A DNA stretch of 60,476 bases, from positions 1 to 60,476 of the forward strand of contig CALIWR010000034.1 of the NCBI GenBank assembly GCA_938046585.1, given 5' to 3'. Shown piece by piece: positions 24,613-32,626 of this stretch (position 1 is its first letter; every line of letters begins with the position of its first letter). The notes under the pieces are model-generated. The model was given only the letters and a program-made list of their open reading frames with translations. It had not been told where the DNA came from and ran no database searches. A program made the position numbers and the translations under genes. The stretch is from an uncultured Propionibacteriaceae bacterium. GTDB lineage: Bacteria > Actinomycetota > Actinomycetes > Propionibacteriales > Propionibacteriaceae.

Positions 24613-25581
24613 TCAGCGGCGAGCGAAGGTGAGCACCCCGGCCACCATCGCCAAGACCACTGCCGCGGCCAAAGCGACCACGGTTCCGGTCCGGCCGACA
24701 GTCTCGCCCTTGATCTCGGGTGCCGCGGCGGTGGTTGTGGCCTCGGTCGACGGGGTCGGGGTTGGGGGCGCCGAGGAGGACTCCACCGTCGGTGTCGGTG
24801 AGGCAGTGGGGGTCGCAGCCGAGCCGATCGCGAGCACGCTGCTGCCGATCCCCTGGCCCGAGATCAACACCTGTTGCCCGTCCAGAGACCGGGTGACGCC
24901 GCGGGCTCCCCGCTGAGACGGGATCGGGGTACGAGACCGGATCTCGAAACTAGTTGGGTCACAGAAGATCAGTTCGGTCGCTGTTCGCAGCACCACCTGA
25001 TCGCCGTCCATGGTTGCACCGAGCAGATCGGAAGGCCCAGTAGCCACCTTGGTAAGCCGGTTCACACCCCGCGCCGTGGGCGAGGGGGGCGCCTTGTACA
25101 CCGCACCGCTTCCGGTGACCACGTACAGCTGGGTGTTCGGCCCCACGATCAAGGCCCGGGTGGTCTGCGACGAGTCGTAGCTAAAGTCCCACGCCCGATA
25201 CGACAGATTACCGTTCGTGGCCGCGCTGATGGTGGCGTACGAAACGGTGACATTCCGCCCGGCAGTGGCATCGGCGATGAAGAGCCGTCCCCCGTCGTAA
25301 GCCACCGCGGCCGGTCCTCGGGCTGGTGTCCCCAGCGTGATCCGAGCCTTGACCTTGCCGCTGGGGTCCAGCGCATACCCGGCGGTGGTCGACGCTGAGG
25401 CGGCGTTGACGGTCCAGTACACGCCATGGTCGGGGTCGCGAGCCAGCCCCACCGGGGCCGGGATCCGCGGATCGTTCCAGGTAAAAGCCACCGTCTCAGC
25501 CACAGCGGCTGGTGTGGCCATCAGCCACAGCGTGAACACCGCGGCAATCACCGCGGCCATACGTCGTCCCAACCCAGCCAC
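24613..25581 (-). CDS. Secreted, C-terminally membrane-anchored propeller-like protein
   Basis: About 322 residues. A signal peptide (MAAVIAAVFTLWLMATPAAVAE) precedes an extracellular domain with repeated beta segments such as GVYWTVNAAS, RLFIADAT and LYVVTGSGAVYKAPP, suggestive of a small beta-propeller. A Thr/Ser/Pro linker (about 45 residues) and a final helix ending in FARR follow; there is no LPxTG. Thus it appears to be anchored by the helix. GTG 25581 is preferred because TAGGCT lies 7 nt upstream; the internal ATG 25560 is possible. The linker is a candidate for O-mannosylation. Function unknown. Confidence 0.75.
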   Translation of the reverse strand: MAGLGRRMAAVIAAVFTLWLMATPAAVAETVAFTWNDPRIPAPVGLARDPDHGVYWTVNAASASTTAGYALDPSGKVKARITLGTPARGPAAVAYDGGRLFIADATAGRNVTVSYATISAATNGNLSYRAWDFSYDSSQTTRALIVGPNTQLYVVTGSGAVYKAPPSPTARGVNRLTKVATGPSDLLGATMDGDQVVLRTATELIFCDPTSFEIRSRTPIPSQRGARGVTRSLDGQQVLISGQGIGSSVLAIGSAATPTASPTPTVESSSAPPTPTPSTEATTTAAAPEIKGETVGRTGTVVALAAAVVLAMVAGVLTFARR

Positions 25582-25643
25582 AAGCCGAAGCCTACGCGGT
25601 CGATCTGATTCACCCTTCCCGCACGAGCCCGGACACGGCCATG

Positions 25644-26288
25644 TCACCCCGGCCCGGCCAGGGCAAACAGGTCCGGCACCGGCCGCTGCCGGGCAAGCGC
25701 CGAGTCGGCCCAGCCGGGCATCTGGTCCAGCCAGTCGACGATAGTCTGGACGTCTCGACGGCTCTCCCCCTCGTCCAGTTCGGCCAGGCCTTCGGCCCAG
25801 GCCGCTGCCAATTCGACCGCGTTCTGGTGGCGCAGGTAACCCACCTCCTCGCGTGGCCCGGGCCGTAACGGCAGCGAGGCGTCCCGGTGCCACAGATGGC
25901 TGACGCTGTAGTGCGCCGAGACCCCGGCCCGAGCCAGGTCGAAGTCGACCCGGTCCCGGTCCAACCGCACCTCCAACGCGCCCCAGGCCTGCTCGCCCAC
26001 CCACCGGGTCACCAAGGCCCAGGCGGCCGGCAGCCGGTTCGGCACGATGAAACTCCCCTTCAACAGCGCCTCGGCGTCAGCCCTGGTCGGCTGGTCGGCG
26101 GGGATCACGGGGGCGTCCGAGGCGCGCCGCAGCAGCGGCCCGAGCTTGCCCAGCAGTCCCGGAGCCCGGGGACTGGTCACCGCGGGAGGTGTTAGTTCGG
26201 CCAGTCTGGCCGCCGCCACCTCGGATGGGGCACCGAAGATCTCGCGTACCTCACCGATCCCGATCGCCCACAGCCTGATCCGTACCAT
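25644..26288 (-). CDS. Conserved hypothetical protein
   Basis: A 214-residue cytoplasmic protein without membrane segments. The N terminus (IRLWAIGIGEVREIFGAP) is followed by an Ala/Leu/Pro-rich middle and a conserved-looking C-terminal half containing VSAHYSVSHLWHRDASLPL and TIVDWLDQMPGWADSAL. No family recognised. ATG 26288 lies 6 nt downstream of TAAGCT (26295-26300), whose first three bases are the stop codon of the upstream permease on the same strand, so it can be transcribed both from within and from the permease. Confidence 0.7.
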   Translation of the reverse strand: MVRIRLWAIGIGEVREIFGAPSEVAAARLAELTPPAVTSPRAPGLLGKLGPLLRRASDAPVIPADQPTRADAEALLKGSFIVPNRLPAAWALVTRWVGEQAWGALEVRLDRDRVDFDLARAGVSAHYSVSHLWHRDASLPLRPGPREEVGYLRHQNAVELAAAWAEGLAELDEGESRRDVQTIVDWLDQMPGWADSALARQRPVPDLFALAGPG

Positions 26289-26294
26289 CGGTCG

Positions 26295-26300
26295 AGCTTA
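26295..26300 (-). promoter_or_regulatory. -10 element overlapping a stop codon (TAAGCT)
   Basis: Read on the minus strand, TAAGCT begins with the TAA that ends the purine permease and stands 6 nt before the ATG at 26288. The permease-hypothetical junction therefore doubles as a promoter. Confidence 0.5.
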
Positions 26301-27851
26301 ACCAACAGACCTCAGGATCAGCCCTTGGGCGAAGTACAGCAAGAACATCACGGCGACCACCGCCATCAGGGGATGGATCTGGCGGATTTTGCCGCGGAAG
26401 ACCTTGATGGCCACGTAGAGCAGGAAGCCGGCGCCGATCCCGGCCGTGATCGAATAGGCGAACGGCATCATCACGATGGTGACAAAAGCTGGGATGCCGT
26501 TCTCCAGGTCGGTCCAGTCCACCTCGACGACCTGCATGATCATCAGGTAGCCAACGAAGAACAGCACCGGCGCCGCCGCCTCGGAGGGGACCAGCCTCAC
26601 GATCGGGGCCAGGAAGACCGCCAGCAGGAAACCGATCCCGGTCACCACCGAGGCCAGACCGGTACGGGCTCCTTCCCCGACGCCGGCTGCGGATTCGATG
26701 TAGCAGGTGTTGGACGAGACCGAGCCGGCACCGCCAGCGATCGCAGCCAACGAGTCGACCAATAGGATCTGCTGGGTATGCGGCGGATTGCCGTGCCGGT
26801 CCAGGATGCCGGCCTCGCTGCCCACAGCCACGATGGTTCCCATCGTGTCGAAGAAGTCGGCCAGCAGCAACGCGAAGACCGTGAGCACGACGTAGACGAT
26901 GGCTGACGGACCGCCACGAAGAGCCCCGAACAGGTCGACCCTTCCCAGCAGGGACAGGTCAGGCACAGACCAGATCGAGCCGCTGACCGCTGGCACGTTG
27001 AGCATCCAGCCAGTCGGATTCACCGTGTCCCCGGAATGAAACGGGCCGACCTTGGTCAGCGCCTCCACCACCATCGCGACGCCGGTTGTCCCCAGGATCG
27101 CGATCAGCATTGCGCCCTTGACCTTGCGGGTGTACAGGGCGATCAGCAACAGCAGACCGAGGACGAAGACCGCGATCGGCCAGCCGATCAGGCTGCCCTG
27201 GACCCCCAGTTCCAGCGGTACGTTGCTGGCAGGCCGGCCGTCTGGGCCGACCGGGATCCGGACCACGCCGGCGTCGACGAGGCCGACTAGCGCGATGAAC
27301 AGTCCGATCCCCACCGAGATCGCGGTACGCAACGGGTGCGGCACCGCCTGAAAGACCGCCCTACGGAATCCGGTGAGCACCAGGACCGTGATCGCGATCC
27401 CCTCCCAAACGATCAGGCCCATCGCCTGGGGCCAGCTCATCCGGGGCGCGATCACATAGGCGACCAGCGCGTTCAGGCCCAGCCCAGTCGCCAGGCCGAG
27501 CGGGTAGCGGCCGTACACCCCCATCAGGATGGTGACCACCCCGGCGATCAACGCGGTCGCTGCCGCCACCATGCCGATCGAGGCGCCAACATTGGCGCTG
27601 ATCACAGCCCCAGTCGCGTCCTTGTACGGCGCCCCGGACACCAGATTTCCGAACTTGTCCGGAGTGGTCCCGATAATCAGCGGGTTCAGAGCGATGATGT
27701 AGGCCATCGTGAAGAACGTCACCAAACCGCCGCGGACCTCGGCCCCGATCGTGGAGCCGCGACGGGTGATTGCGAACCACCGGTCGAGCCCTCCGAGAAC
27801 CGGCGGCGGGGGCGCTGACACAGGAGCTGTCCGGGGCGACCTGGTAACCAT
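26298..27851 (-). CDS. NCS2 family purine permease, AzgA type
   Basis: A 517-residue permease of the adenine/guanine/hypoxanthine (AzgA/PbuG) branch. EVRGGLVTFFTMAYIIALNP is its classic N-terminal signature; later come DFFDTMGTIVAVG and SNTCYIESAAGVGEGARTGL, which contain the substrate-binding residues. About 13 membrane segments are seen. It imports purine bases with protons and differs from the uracil-type permease at 10640. ATG 27851 has TAGGCT 7 nt upstream (27859-27864). The longer frame to 28064 overlaps the divergent gene at 27921 and is rejected. Confidence 0.92.
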   Translation of the reverse strand: MVTRSPRTAPVSAPPPPVLGGLDRWFAITRRGSTIGAEVRGGLVTFFTMAYIIALNPLIIGTTPDKFGNLVSGAPYKDATGAVISANVGASIGMVAAATALIAGVVTILMGVYGRYPLGLATGLGLNALVAYVIAPRMSWPQAMGLIVWEGIAITVLVLTGFRRAVFQAVPHPLRTAISVGIGLFIALVGLVDAGVVRIPVGPDGRPASNVPLELGVQGSLIGWPIAVFVLGLLLLIALYTRKVKGAMLIAILGTTGVAMVVEALTKVGPFHSGDTVNPTGWMLNVPAVSGSIWSVPDLSLLGRVDLFGALRGGPSAIVYVVLTVFALLLADFFDTMGTIVAVGSEAGILDRHGNPPHTQQILLVDSLAAIAGGAGSVSSNTCYIESAAGVGEGARTGLASVVTGIGFLLAVFLAPIVRLVPSEAAAPVLFFVGYLMIMQVVEVDWTDLENGIPAFVTIVMMPFAYSITAGIGAGFLLYVAIKVFRGKIRQIHPLMAVVAVMFLLYFAQGLILRSVG

Positions 27852-27858
27852 GCGCCGC

Positions 27859-27864
27859 AGCCTA
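27859..27864 (-). promoter_or_regulatory. -10 element of purine permease gene (TAGGCT)
   Basis: TAGGCT on the minus strand ends 7 nt before the ATG at 27851. The divergent gene on the other side has its own -10, TACAGT at 27909-27914, so the two promoters share about 70 bp. Confidence 0.5.
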
Positions 27865-27920
27865 GGGCCGGCCCGGGGAGCCGGTGATCGGAAGGTGGTC
27901 ACAGTCCGTACAGTGGACGT

Positions 27921-28244
27921 GTGACAAGGCGTCGGATCGGGCTCGTCCAGGCCCAGGTGCAACCGGTGGACGAGGACGGCGTCGTGGCGTCGGCTACGGG
28001 GACTGTGGCCTTCGCGGCAGCCTCGGTGATCCTGGCGGTCTATCGCGAGGAGCTCGCCGCACAAGGCAATGGCTGGTGGCTCCTGGTGGCAGTGGCGGGC
28101 GTTCTGATCGGGCTCTGCGCCACCGGCTATACAACCTGGCGGCGCCGGCAGCGGCTGACACTGCCCGAGGCGCTGCCGGTCGAACCGCCGAAGCGGACCC
28201 CGAGCGAACCGGCCGAAGAGTCGACCCAGTCTGCGGAGACCTAG
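27921..28244 (+). CDS. DUF2530-like small membrane protein
   Basis: A 107-residue protein with two membrane helices (GTVAFAAASVILAVY and GWWLLVAVAGVLIGLCATGY), a short basic stretch WRRRQR, and a Pro/Glu-rich tail. It matches the DUF2530 pattern of actinobacteria; function unknown. GTG 27921 lies 6 nt after TACAGT and has no ribosome site. It converges with the DUF3027 gene; their ends overlap by 4 bp. Confidence 0.75.
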   Translation: MTRRRIGLVQAQVQPVDEDGVVASATGTVAFAAASVILAVYREELAAQGNGWWLLVAVAGVLIGLCATGYTTWRRRQRLTLPEALPVEPPKRTPSEPAEESTQSAET

Positions 28245-28996
28245 TCGAACAGCGAGATGTCGATGCTGATGGTGTCCCAGACCGGCTCAGGCAGGCTGGG
28301 CGCCGGTTGAGTCGTGACGTTGGAGTGGGCCCCGCAACCATGCTCGATGGCGACGACCCGAGCATCGGAGGGTGAACTCGCATTGGCGCAGGCGCCGAAA
28401 TTAACCCCGAGCGATCCTCGGAGCCGGATAAAGAAGGCGCAGCTGCCGCACGGCGCCGGCGCCATCCGAGCCTGCGGGGTGTTGGGGCCGCCCTCGCCGT
28501 CGTTCCATCGCTCGGCGGCCTCATCACGTCCGTACGGCGACAGCAGCCGCTCCCGGCCTAACCCCAGCTCGTGAGCGATGGTTCGGGCCGCGACCGAGTC
28601 GATCTCGTCGACACCGTCGCCGGTGTAGCCGGGGACCACCCGCGGATCATTCTCCGGCATCGGCAACAGCATCCCCGGCTCCAGGTCGTCGGGCAAGACC
28701 CGCTGTGACCACGGCACCCACGAGGCGGATCGCAACGCGCCACCACCGGGCAGCAGCACCACCTCGTTGACTGTCGGCACCTTGGCCCGCGCGGCACGGA
28801 CCATGGTCACCTCCCAATGCCATCCCACGTAACCCGGGTGGGGGCAGCTGAAGGCGTGGACGACGACCCGGTCCGCCTCGGCAGTAGCCCCTAGATAATC
28901 CCCGACCCCGAAGTCACCGGCGGCCTCTTCGGCGGCGGCCCGAGCCAGGTCCGTCGCCGAGGCGGTCACTGCGTCCAAGGTGATCCGCGGCGTCAC
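28241..28996 (-). CDS. DUF3027 domain-containing protein
   Basis: A 251-residue actinobacterial protein. The characteristic portion includes HAFSCPHPGYVGWHWEVTM, EVVLLPGGGALRSASWVPW, and later a putative metal-binding cluster: CGSCAFF, FGACAN and EHGCGAH. The cysteine set suggests zinc or iron binding; the biochemical role is unknown. Its start overlaps the stop of the cold-shock gene (28993-28996), so the two are translationally coupled, as is seen in mycobacteria next to cspB. Confidence 0.85.
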   Translation of the reverse strand: MTPRITLDAVTASATDLARAAAEEAAGDFGVGDYLGATAEADRVVVHAFSCPHPGYVGWHWEVTMVRAARAKVPTVNEVVLLPGGGALRSASWVPWSQRVLPDDLEPGMLLPMPENDPRVVPGYTGDGVDEIDSVAARTIAHELGLGRERLLSPYGRDEAAERWNDGEGGPNTPQARMAPAPCGSCAFFIRLRGSLGVNFGACANASSPSDARVVAIEHGCGAHSNVTTQPAPSLPEPVWDTISIDISLFD

Positions 28997-29376
28997 AGTT
29001 CGAGTTCCTCAGCGACCCGGCGCAGCATCTGGGCGATCTTGCGGGCGGTCTTCTGGTCAGGGTGCCGGCCCCGGCGGTAGCCATTGCCGAGCCGGTCGAG
29101 CATCTTGATCAGGTCCTCCGAAATCATCGCCATCTGCTCGGGCGACTTGCGCTGCGCTTTAGACAGCGACGGCGGCGCCTCGAGCAGCCGCAACGACAAC
29201 GCCTGCTCGCCCTTGCGTCCCTCGACCACCCCGAATTCGACCTTCTGGCCAGGTTTCAGCGTGGCCACGCCGGGGGGCAGGACAGCAGCCCGGACGAAGA
29301 CGTCACCTCCCTCATCCTTGGTGAGGAACCCGAACCCCTTCTCCGCGTCGAAGAAGCGCACCTTACCGACAGGCAC
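28993..29376 (-). CDS. Cold-shock domain protein with C-terminal extension, CspB-like
   Basis: A 127-residue protein. Residues 1-65 form a cold-shock domain with RNP1-type KGFGFL and RNP2-like VFVRAAVLP. The later part, with LSKAQRKSPEQMAMISEDLIKMLDRL cut by RYRRGRHPDQ-like basic patches, is the helical extension found in actinobacterial CspB (Rv0871). The domain binds single-stranded nucleic acid and acts as an RNA chaperone. GTG 29376 is used. It heads a two-gene operon with DUF3027. Confidence 0.9.
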   Translation of the reverse strand: MPVGKVRFFDAEKGFGFLTKDEGGDVFVRAAVLPPGVATLKPGQKVEFGVVEGRKGEQALSLRLLEAPPSLSKAQRKSPEQMAMISEDLIKMLDRLGNGYRRGRHPDQKTARKIAQMLRRVAEELEL

Positions 29377-29492
29377 AGCCAGACCCCGTTCATACTCGAT
29401 TCGCCCCCGAGCTGAACCACCCGGTCATACCAGCCTATCGAGAGCTACCCATCCCGGGAAACAGAGATCAAACAGCCTCTACCATAAGTTCT

Positions 29493-30260
29493 GTGGCGAG
29501 CTGGCAGGACGGGCCCGAGTACGCGCCGGTTGAATGGCCGGTGGCTTTCGCGGCGCCTGAGGCCGCTCCCCTGAGCCATCCGGAACCACGACCGCCCTCG
29601 ACGAAGGCCCCGGCCGCCCAACCCACCCGGTATGACCCGCCGGCGGAACCCGTCCGGCCACTGCACGAGCTCGCCCCGGAGCCAGGACCACGCCGCGACC
29701 CCCACCTCGCCTTCTCGGTCGTCACCTCTGTGATGACCAGCGGCGCCTGGGGCTCGGCTCATTCCGCCACCATGACCGAGCCGGCCCCGGCGCCGACCTG
29801 GACCCCTGAACAGGCCTACACCAGTACGTACGCACCGCCGCCACCCACACAGGGTTTTCCGGCTCCGGGTACCCCGGCCTGGTTCGGGCCCGGCGCCGAA
29901 TTCCAGCCGGTCCGGGTGCCGCTCACCGCGGGGACCGTGATCCAGGGAGCGACCGGCGGGCTGCTGATCGTGATGTTCTTGGCGGGCGTGCTGCCGCTAC
30001 TGTCGCCGGTCCTGCTGACGGTGGGTCTCATCCTCACCTCACTGGTGCGCTACCGACGCACGACAGTCCGCAACAGTTTCCTGGCCGGGCTTAGCCTCAT
30101 CCTGATGATCGGCTTTGTCGGACTCCTGACCGAGAGCGACTTCAGCAGCGCCTGGGATCTGATGGGAGGGTGGAGCATCGCCGTCTCATGGACCCTGATG
30201 GTGGTCACGATCTGCCTGCAGTACATCGCGATCCGCGACGCAGAACCACCCGAACGGTAA
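29493..30260 (+). CDS. Membrane protein with long Pro-rich cytoplasmic N terminus
   Basis: A 255-residue protein. The first 145 residues are low-complexity, rich in Pro, Ala, Glu and aromatic residues. Four membrane helices follow, beginning around LLIVMFLAGVLPLLSPVLLT and ending around SWTLMVVTICLQYIAI. No known domain. GTG 29493 lies 7 nt after TACCAT (29480-29485), another probable leaderless start. It could be a scaffold-like envelope protein, but there is no evidence for a particular role. Confidence 0.7.
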   Translation: MASWQDGPEYAPVEWPVAFAAPEAAPLSHPEPRPPSTKAPAAQPTRYDPPAEPVRPLHELAPEPGPRRDPHLAFSVVTSVMTSGAWGSAHSATMTEPAPAPTWTPEQAYTSTYAPPPPTQGFPAPGTPAWFGPGAEFQPVRVPLTAGTVIQGATGGLLIVMFLAGVLPLLSPVLLTVGLILTSLVRYRRTTVRNSFLAGLSLILMIGFVGLLTESDFSSAWDLMGGWSIAVSWTLMVVTICLQYIAIRDAEPPER

Positions 30261-30303
30261 CCCCGGTCCTCACCCGCCGCTGGCGCTGGCACCCGGTGGT
30301 GAT

Positions 30304-30309
30304 TAGGCT
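30304..30309 (+). promoter_or_regulatory. -10 element before FnIII-like gene (TAGGCT)
   Basis: TAGGCT lies exactly 6 nt before the ATG at 30316, in the 55-bp gap after the preceding stop. Confidence 0.5.
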
Positions 30310-30315
30310 TCCCGT

Positions 30316-31062
30316 ATGCGGCCAGGACACCGAGCGTTGACGATTGCCCTCTTGGGCGTCGCCACCGCTATGGTGCTGCCCATCGTGGCGACGGTCGTAG
30401 CCGGGGAAATTCCTCACGCCGAGCCCACCGTGAGGTTTTCGGCGTCCACTCGGCCCTCCGCCCCTGCAACACCAACGCCGGCGCGGACCTCCGCAAGCCT
30501 GGTCGCCCCGGCTGCGAGCAGCACCACGGCGTTACCGCTGGCCACCGCGACCAGTCCTGCCCGGACCACCTCGCTGTCGGTCGTCGACCACCGCCCGCCA
30601 TCCCCGGTCGGACGCCTTCGCCTAGTCGCCAACACCGCGACCACGATCACCATCGCCTGGGACCCGAGCACCGACAATGTGGGGGTCGTCGAATACCAGG
30701 TCGCCCTGAACGGCACCACCGTGTCTACAACTCAGCAGACCACGCTCCACGTCGATGGGATCCCCCGCCATTCCCGGCTCCTGGTGCAGGTCGCGGCGCT
30801 CGATTCAGCCCGTAACCAGGGCGAATGGCGCGGCCTGGTCCTGATGCCCGCCCCCCGCGCCGTTGCGGTCCCGAGCGGGACGGGTTCGCACCAGCCCCCC
30901 GCGCCGTCAACCTCACCGGCCGAGCCCCCGCCCGTGACGACCGGCATCCCCGAGCCGAATCCCACCACCAGCGACGCGCCGGCCACGGCGATCAGCACCG
31001 CACCACAGACCGGTGACGCCTCCAGCACCGTGGTGCCGACAGTCACCCTGTCGCCGTCGTGA
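30316..31062 (+). CDS. Secreted fibronectin type III-like protein
   Basis: A 248-residue exported protein. An N-terminal signal/anchor helix (ALTIALLGVATAMVLPIVAT) is followed by a Thr/Ser/Pro-rich stretch, one fibronectin type III domain (IAWDPSTDNVGVVEYQVALN is a strong FnIII signature, about residues 113-132), and a long Pro/Thr/Ser tail. Such modules are usual in secreted carbohydrate-active or adhesion proteins, but no catalytic domain is present. The stop codon overlaps the Nudix start (GTGA). Its flexible regions are candidate O-mannosylation targets. Confidence 0.8.
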   Translation: MRPGHRALTIALLGVATAMVLPIVATVVAGEIPHAEPTVRFSASTRPSAPATPTPARTSASLVAPAASSTTALPLATATSPARTTSLSVVDHRPPSPVGRLRLVANTATTITIAWDPSTDNVGVVEYQVALNGTTVSTTQQTTLHVDGIPRHSRLLVQVAALDSARNQGEWRGLVLMPAPRAVAVPSGTGSHQPPAPSTSPAEPPPVTTGIPEPNPTTSDAPATAISTAPQTGDASSTVVPTVTLSPS

Positions 31063-31619
31063 CCACAGTCCGGACCCGAGGCCCCGCGCTGCCACCATCT
31101 GAGCGGACCTGCCGTACTCGAAGCGCGGCCCGGGTACTGGTGCTGGCAGCCGAATCGGTGCTGCTGCTACGCGACAGCGACCCGGGATGCCCGGGATCTG
31201 CCTGGTATGTCCTGCCCGGTGGAGGCATCGATCCCGGCGAGCAACCGCTCGAGGCCGCGATCCGGGAACTGGGCGAGGAGACCGGGCAGGCCCCAGGCCC
31301 AGACCAGCTACAGGGCCCGATCGCAAACCGTCGAGTCTGGCACGGCTACAGTGACCAGGTTCTCATCCAGACCGAGCAGGTGTACCTGTGGCGGGCCCCT
31401 GCCAGGTTCGACCTCGACACCAGCGGGCACACCCTGTCCGAACGGGAAACCCTCACCGGGTACGGCTGGTGGCCGCTGGAGGACCTGCCCCGTGACGCAC
31501 CGGTATGGCCTGATCCGGCTGTTCTGGCCGCGGTCCTCGACAGTCCTTCACTCTGGCCGCTCGCGCTGGGCGACGTCGAGGAGAGCACGGTGCCGTTAGC
31601 GCTTGGCTATCGCCGCTGA
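31059..31619 (+). CDS. NUDIX hydrolase
   Basis: A 186-residue Nudix protein. The Nudix box spans about residues 55-77, with the catalytic core AIRELGEETG (R69, E70, E73, E74) coordinating magnesium. The family hydrolyses nucleoside diphosphates linked to another moiety; the substrate is not evident, and the later region (YSDQVLIQTEQVYLWRA) is generic. The GTG start overlaps the stop of the FnIII-like gene, implying coupled translation although functions look unrelated. Confidence 0.9.
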   Translation: MTTVRTRGPALPPSERTCRTRSAARVLVLAAESVLLLRDSDPGCPGSAWYVLPGGGIDPGEQPLEAAIRELGEETGQAPGPDQLQGPIANRRVWHGYSDQVLIQTEQVYLWRAPARFDLDTSGHTLSERETLTGYGWWPLEDLPRDAPVWPDPAVLAAVLDSPSLWPLALGDVEESTVPLALGYRR

Positions 31620-31645
31620 GCCGGTGGGGCCAGGCCGGCGCCGTC

Positions 31646-31651
31646 TAGGCT
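31646..31651 (+). promoter_or_regulatory. -10 element before YbaK-like gene (TAGGCT)
   Basis: TAGGCT lies exactly 6 nt before the ATG at 31658. The downstream bases (GGGCGC) resemble those at the purine permease start (GCGGCGC). Confidence 0.5.
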
Positions 31652-31657
31652 GGGCGC

Positions 31658-32194
31658 ATGCACAGCCTCGGCGCCCTGGCCAGCACCCCCGTCCTGGACC
31701 GGCTGGACCTGGTGGCGAGCACCACCGCCGCCCAGTTGCGGGCGTGGGCCCCGGCGGTCGAGGTGGGGGTGGTCGAAATCGACCCCGACCTCGCTGACAC
31801 CGCAGCCCTCGTGGAGGCGGCCCGGATCCCAGTCGAGGCGGCCGGGAACTGCGTCCTCGTGGCCGGTCGGCGCGCCGGCGAGGAACGGACTGCGGCCTGC
31901 GTGGTGGCAGCGAGTACCCGTGTCGATGTCAACGGCACCGTGAAACGTCTCCTGGACGTCCGTAAGGCCTCCTTCCTGCCGATGGGCCAGGCGGTCGAGC
32001 TGTCCGGGATGGAGTACGGCGGGATTACCCCGATCGGGCTGCCCCGGCACTGGCGGCTGCTGGTGCATGCCCCGCTGCTGGACCTGGAGGTGCTGGTGGT
32101 CGGCTCGGGCCTGCGCCGCTCCAAGCTGCTGCTGCCCGGTCGGTTGTTGGGTGACCTGCCCCAGGCCGAGGTGATTGACGACCTGGGACGTTGA
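31658..32194 (+). CDS. YbaK/EbsC family aminoacyl-tRNA deacylase
   Basis: A 178-residue trans-editing domain protein. The core VNGTVKRLLDVRKASFLPM carries the catalytic-site Lys of the YbaK/ProX superfamily, and MEYGGITPIGLP is the signature substrate loop. These proteins clear mischarged tRNAs, for example Cys-tRNA(Pro); the exact substrate in this subgroup is not established. The start is set by TAGGCT 6 nt upstream of ATG 31658. It converges with the gene at 32218. Confidence 0.87.
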   Translation: MHSLGALASTPVLDRLDLVASTTAAQLRAWAPAVEVGVVEIDPDLADTAALVEAARIPVEAAGNCVLVAGRRAGEERTAACVVAASTRVDVNGTVKRLLDVRKASFLPMGQAVELSGMEYGGITPIGLPRHWRLLVHAPLLDLEVLVVGSGLRRSKLLLPGRLLGDLPQAEVIDDLGR

Positions 32195-32217
32195 GCCCGT
32201 ACCCATCAGGCGGTGAC

Positions 32218-32598
32218 CTATCCGGACACCACCGCCGCCATCCACAGGTCGATTAGCAGGATCAGCGTGCCAATCCCGGCCAGGATCAACCCGGCGGTCG
32301 ACCACCAGCCCGGCTGGCCGCGGCGGATCTTGGCGGCGATCCCAAGGCCCAGCGCAACCGGGGTCATCAGCACTGCAAGGTAGAAGGTCAGTCCGACGGC
32401 CAGCGCCAACGGATCCCCCGCCGGCGCCCGTGACCCGATCCGGCTCCCGACCGCCCAGGCGATCAGGTGCCCCAGCACCAATGCCGCCCCGAAGCCGAGC
32501 GAGCCTGCCGCCAGCCGTGACGACCGCGGATAGGCGCTGATGTCCGGCCGGGATCCGCTGTGGTCCCCGGCCTGCGGTGGGCGGCCGGGGTCACTCAT
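32218..32598 (-). CDS. Small hypothetical membrane protein
   Basis: About 126 residues. A polar N-terminal 30 residues precede three hydrophobic segments (GAALVLGHLIAWAVG, GLTFYLAVLMTPVALGLGIA, AGLILAGIGTLILLIDLWMA) with a short basic loop KIRRGQPGWW before the last; layout recalls DUF4190 proteins. Function unknown. ATG 32598 is preferred to GTG 32604 because TATCAT lies 8 nt upstream (32607-32612). It precedes no partner gene on its strand. Confidence 0.65.
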   Translation of the reverse strand: MSDPGRPPQAGDHSGSRPDISAYPRSSRLAAGSLGFGAALVLGHLIAWAVGSRIGSRAPAGDPLALAVGLTFYLAVLMTPVALGLGIAAKIRRGQPGWWSTAGLILAGIGTLILLIDLWMAAVVSG

Positions 32599-32626
32599 GG
32601 CCACCGATGATACGGCCGTCGACCGG

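Noticed and set aside
25582..26004. Longer N terminus for the propeller-like protein
   Set aside because: The extra 141 residues are Gly/Arg-rich, would precede the signal peptide and would overlap the 25644 gene in another frame on the same strand.
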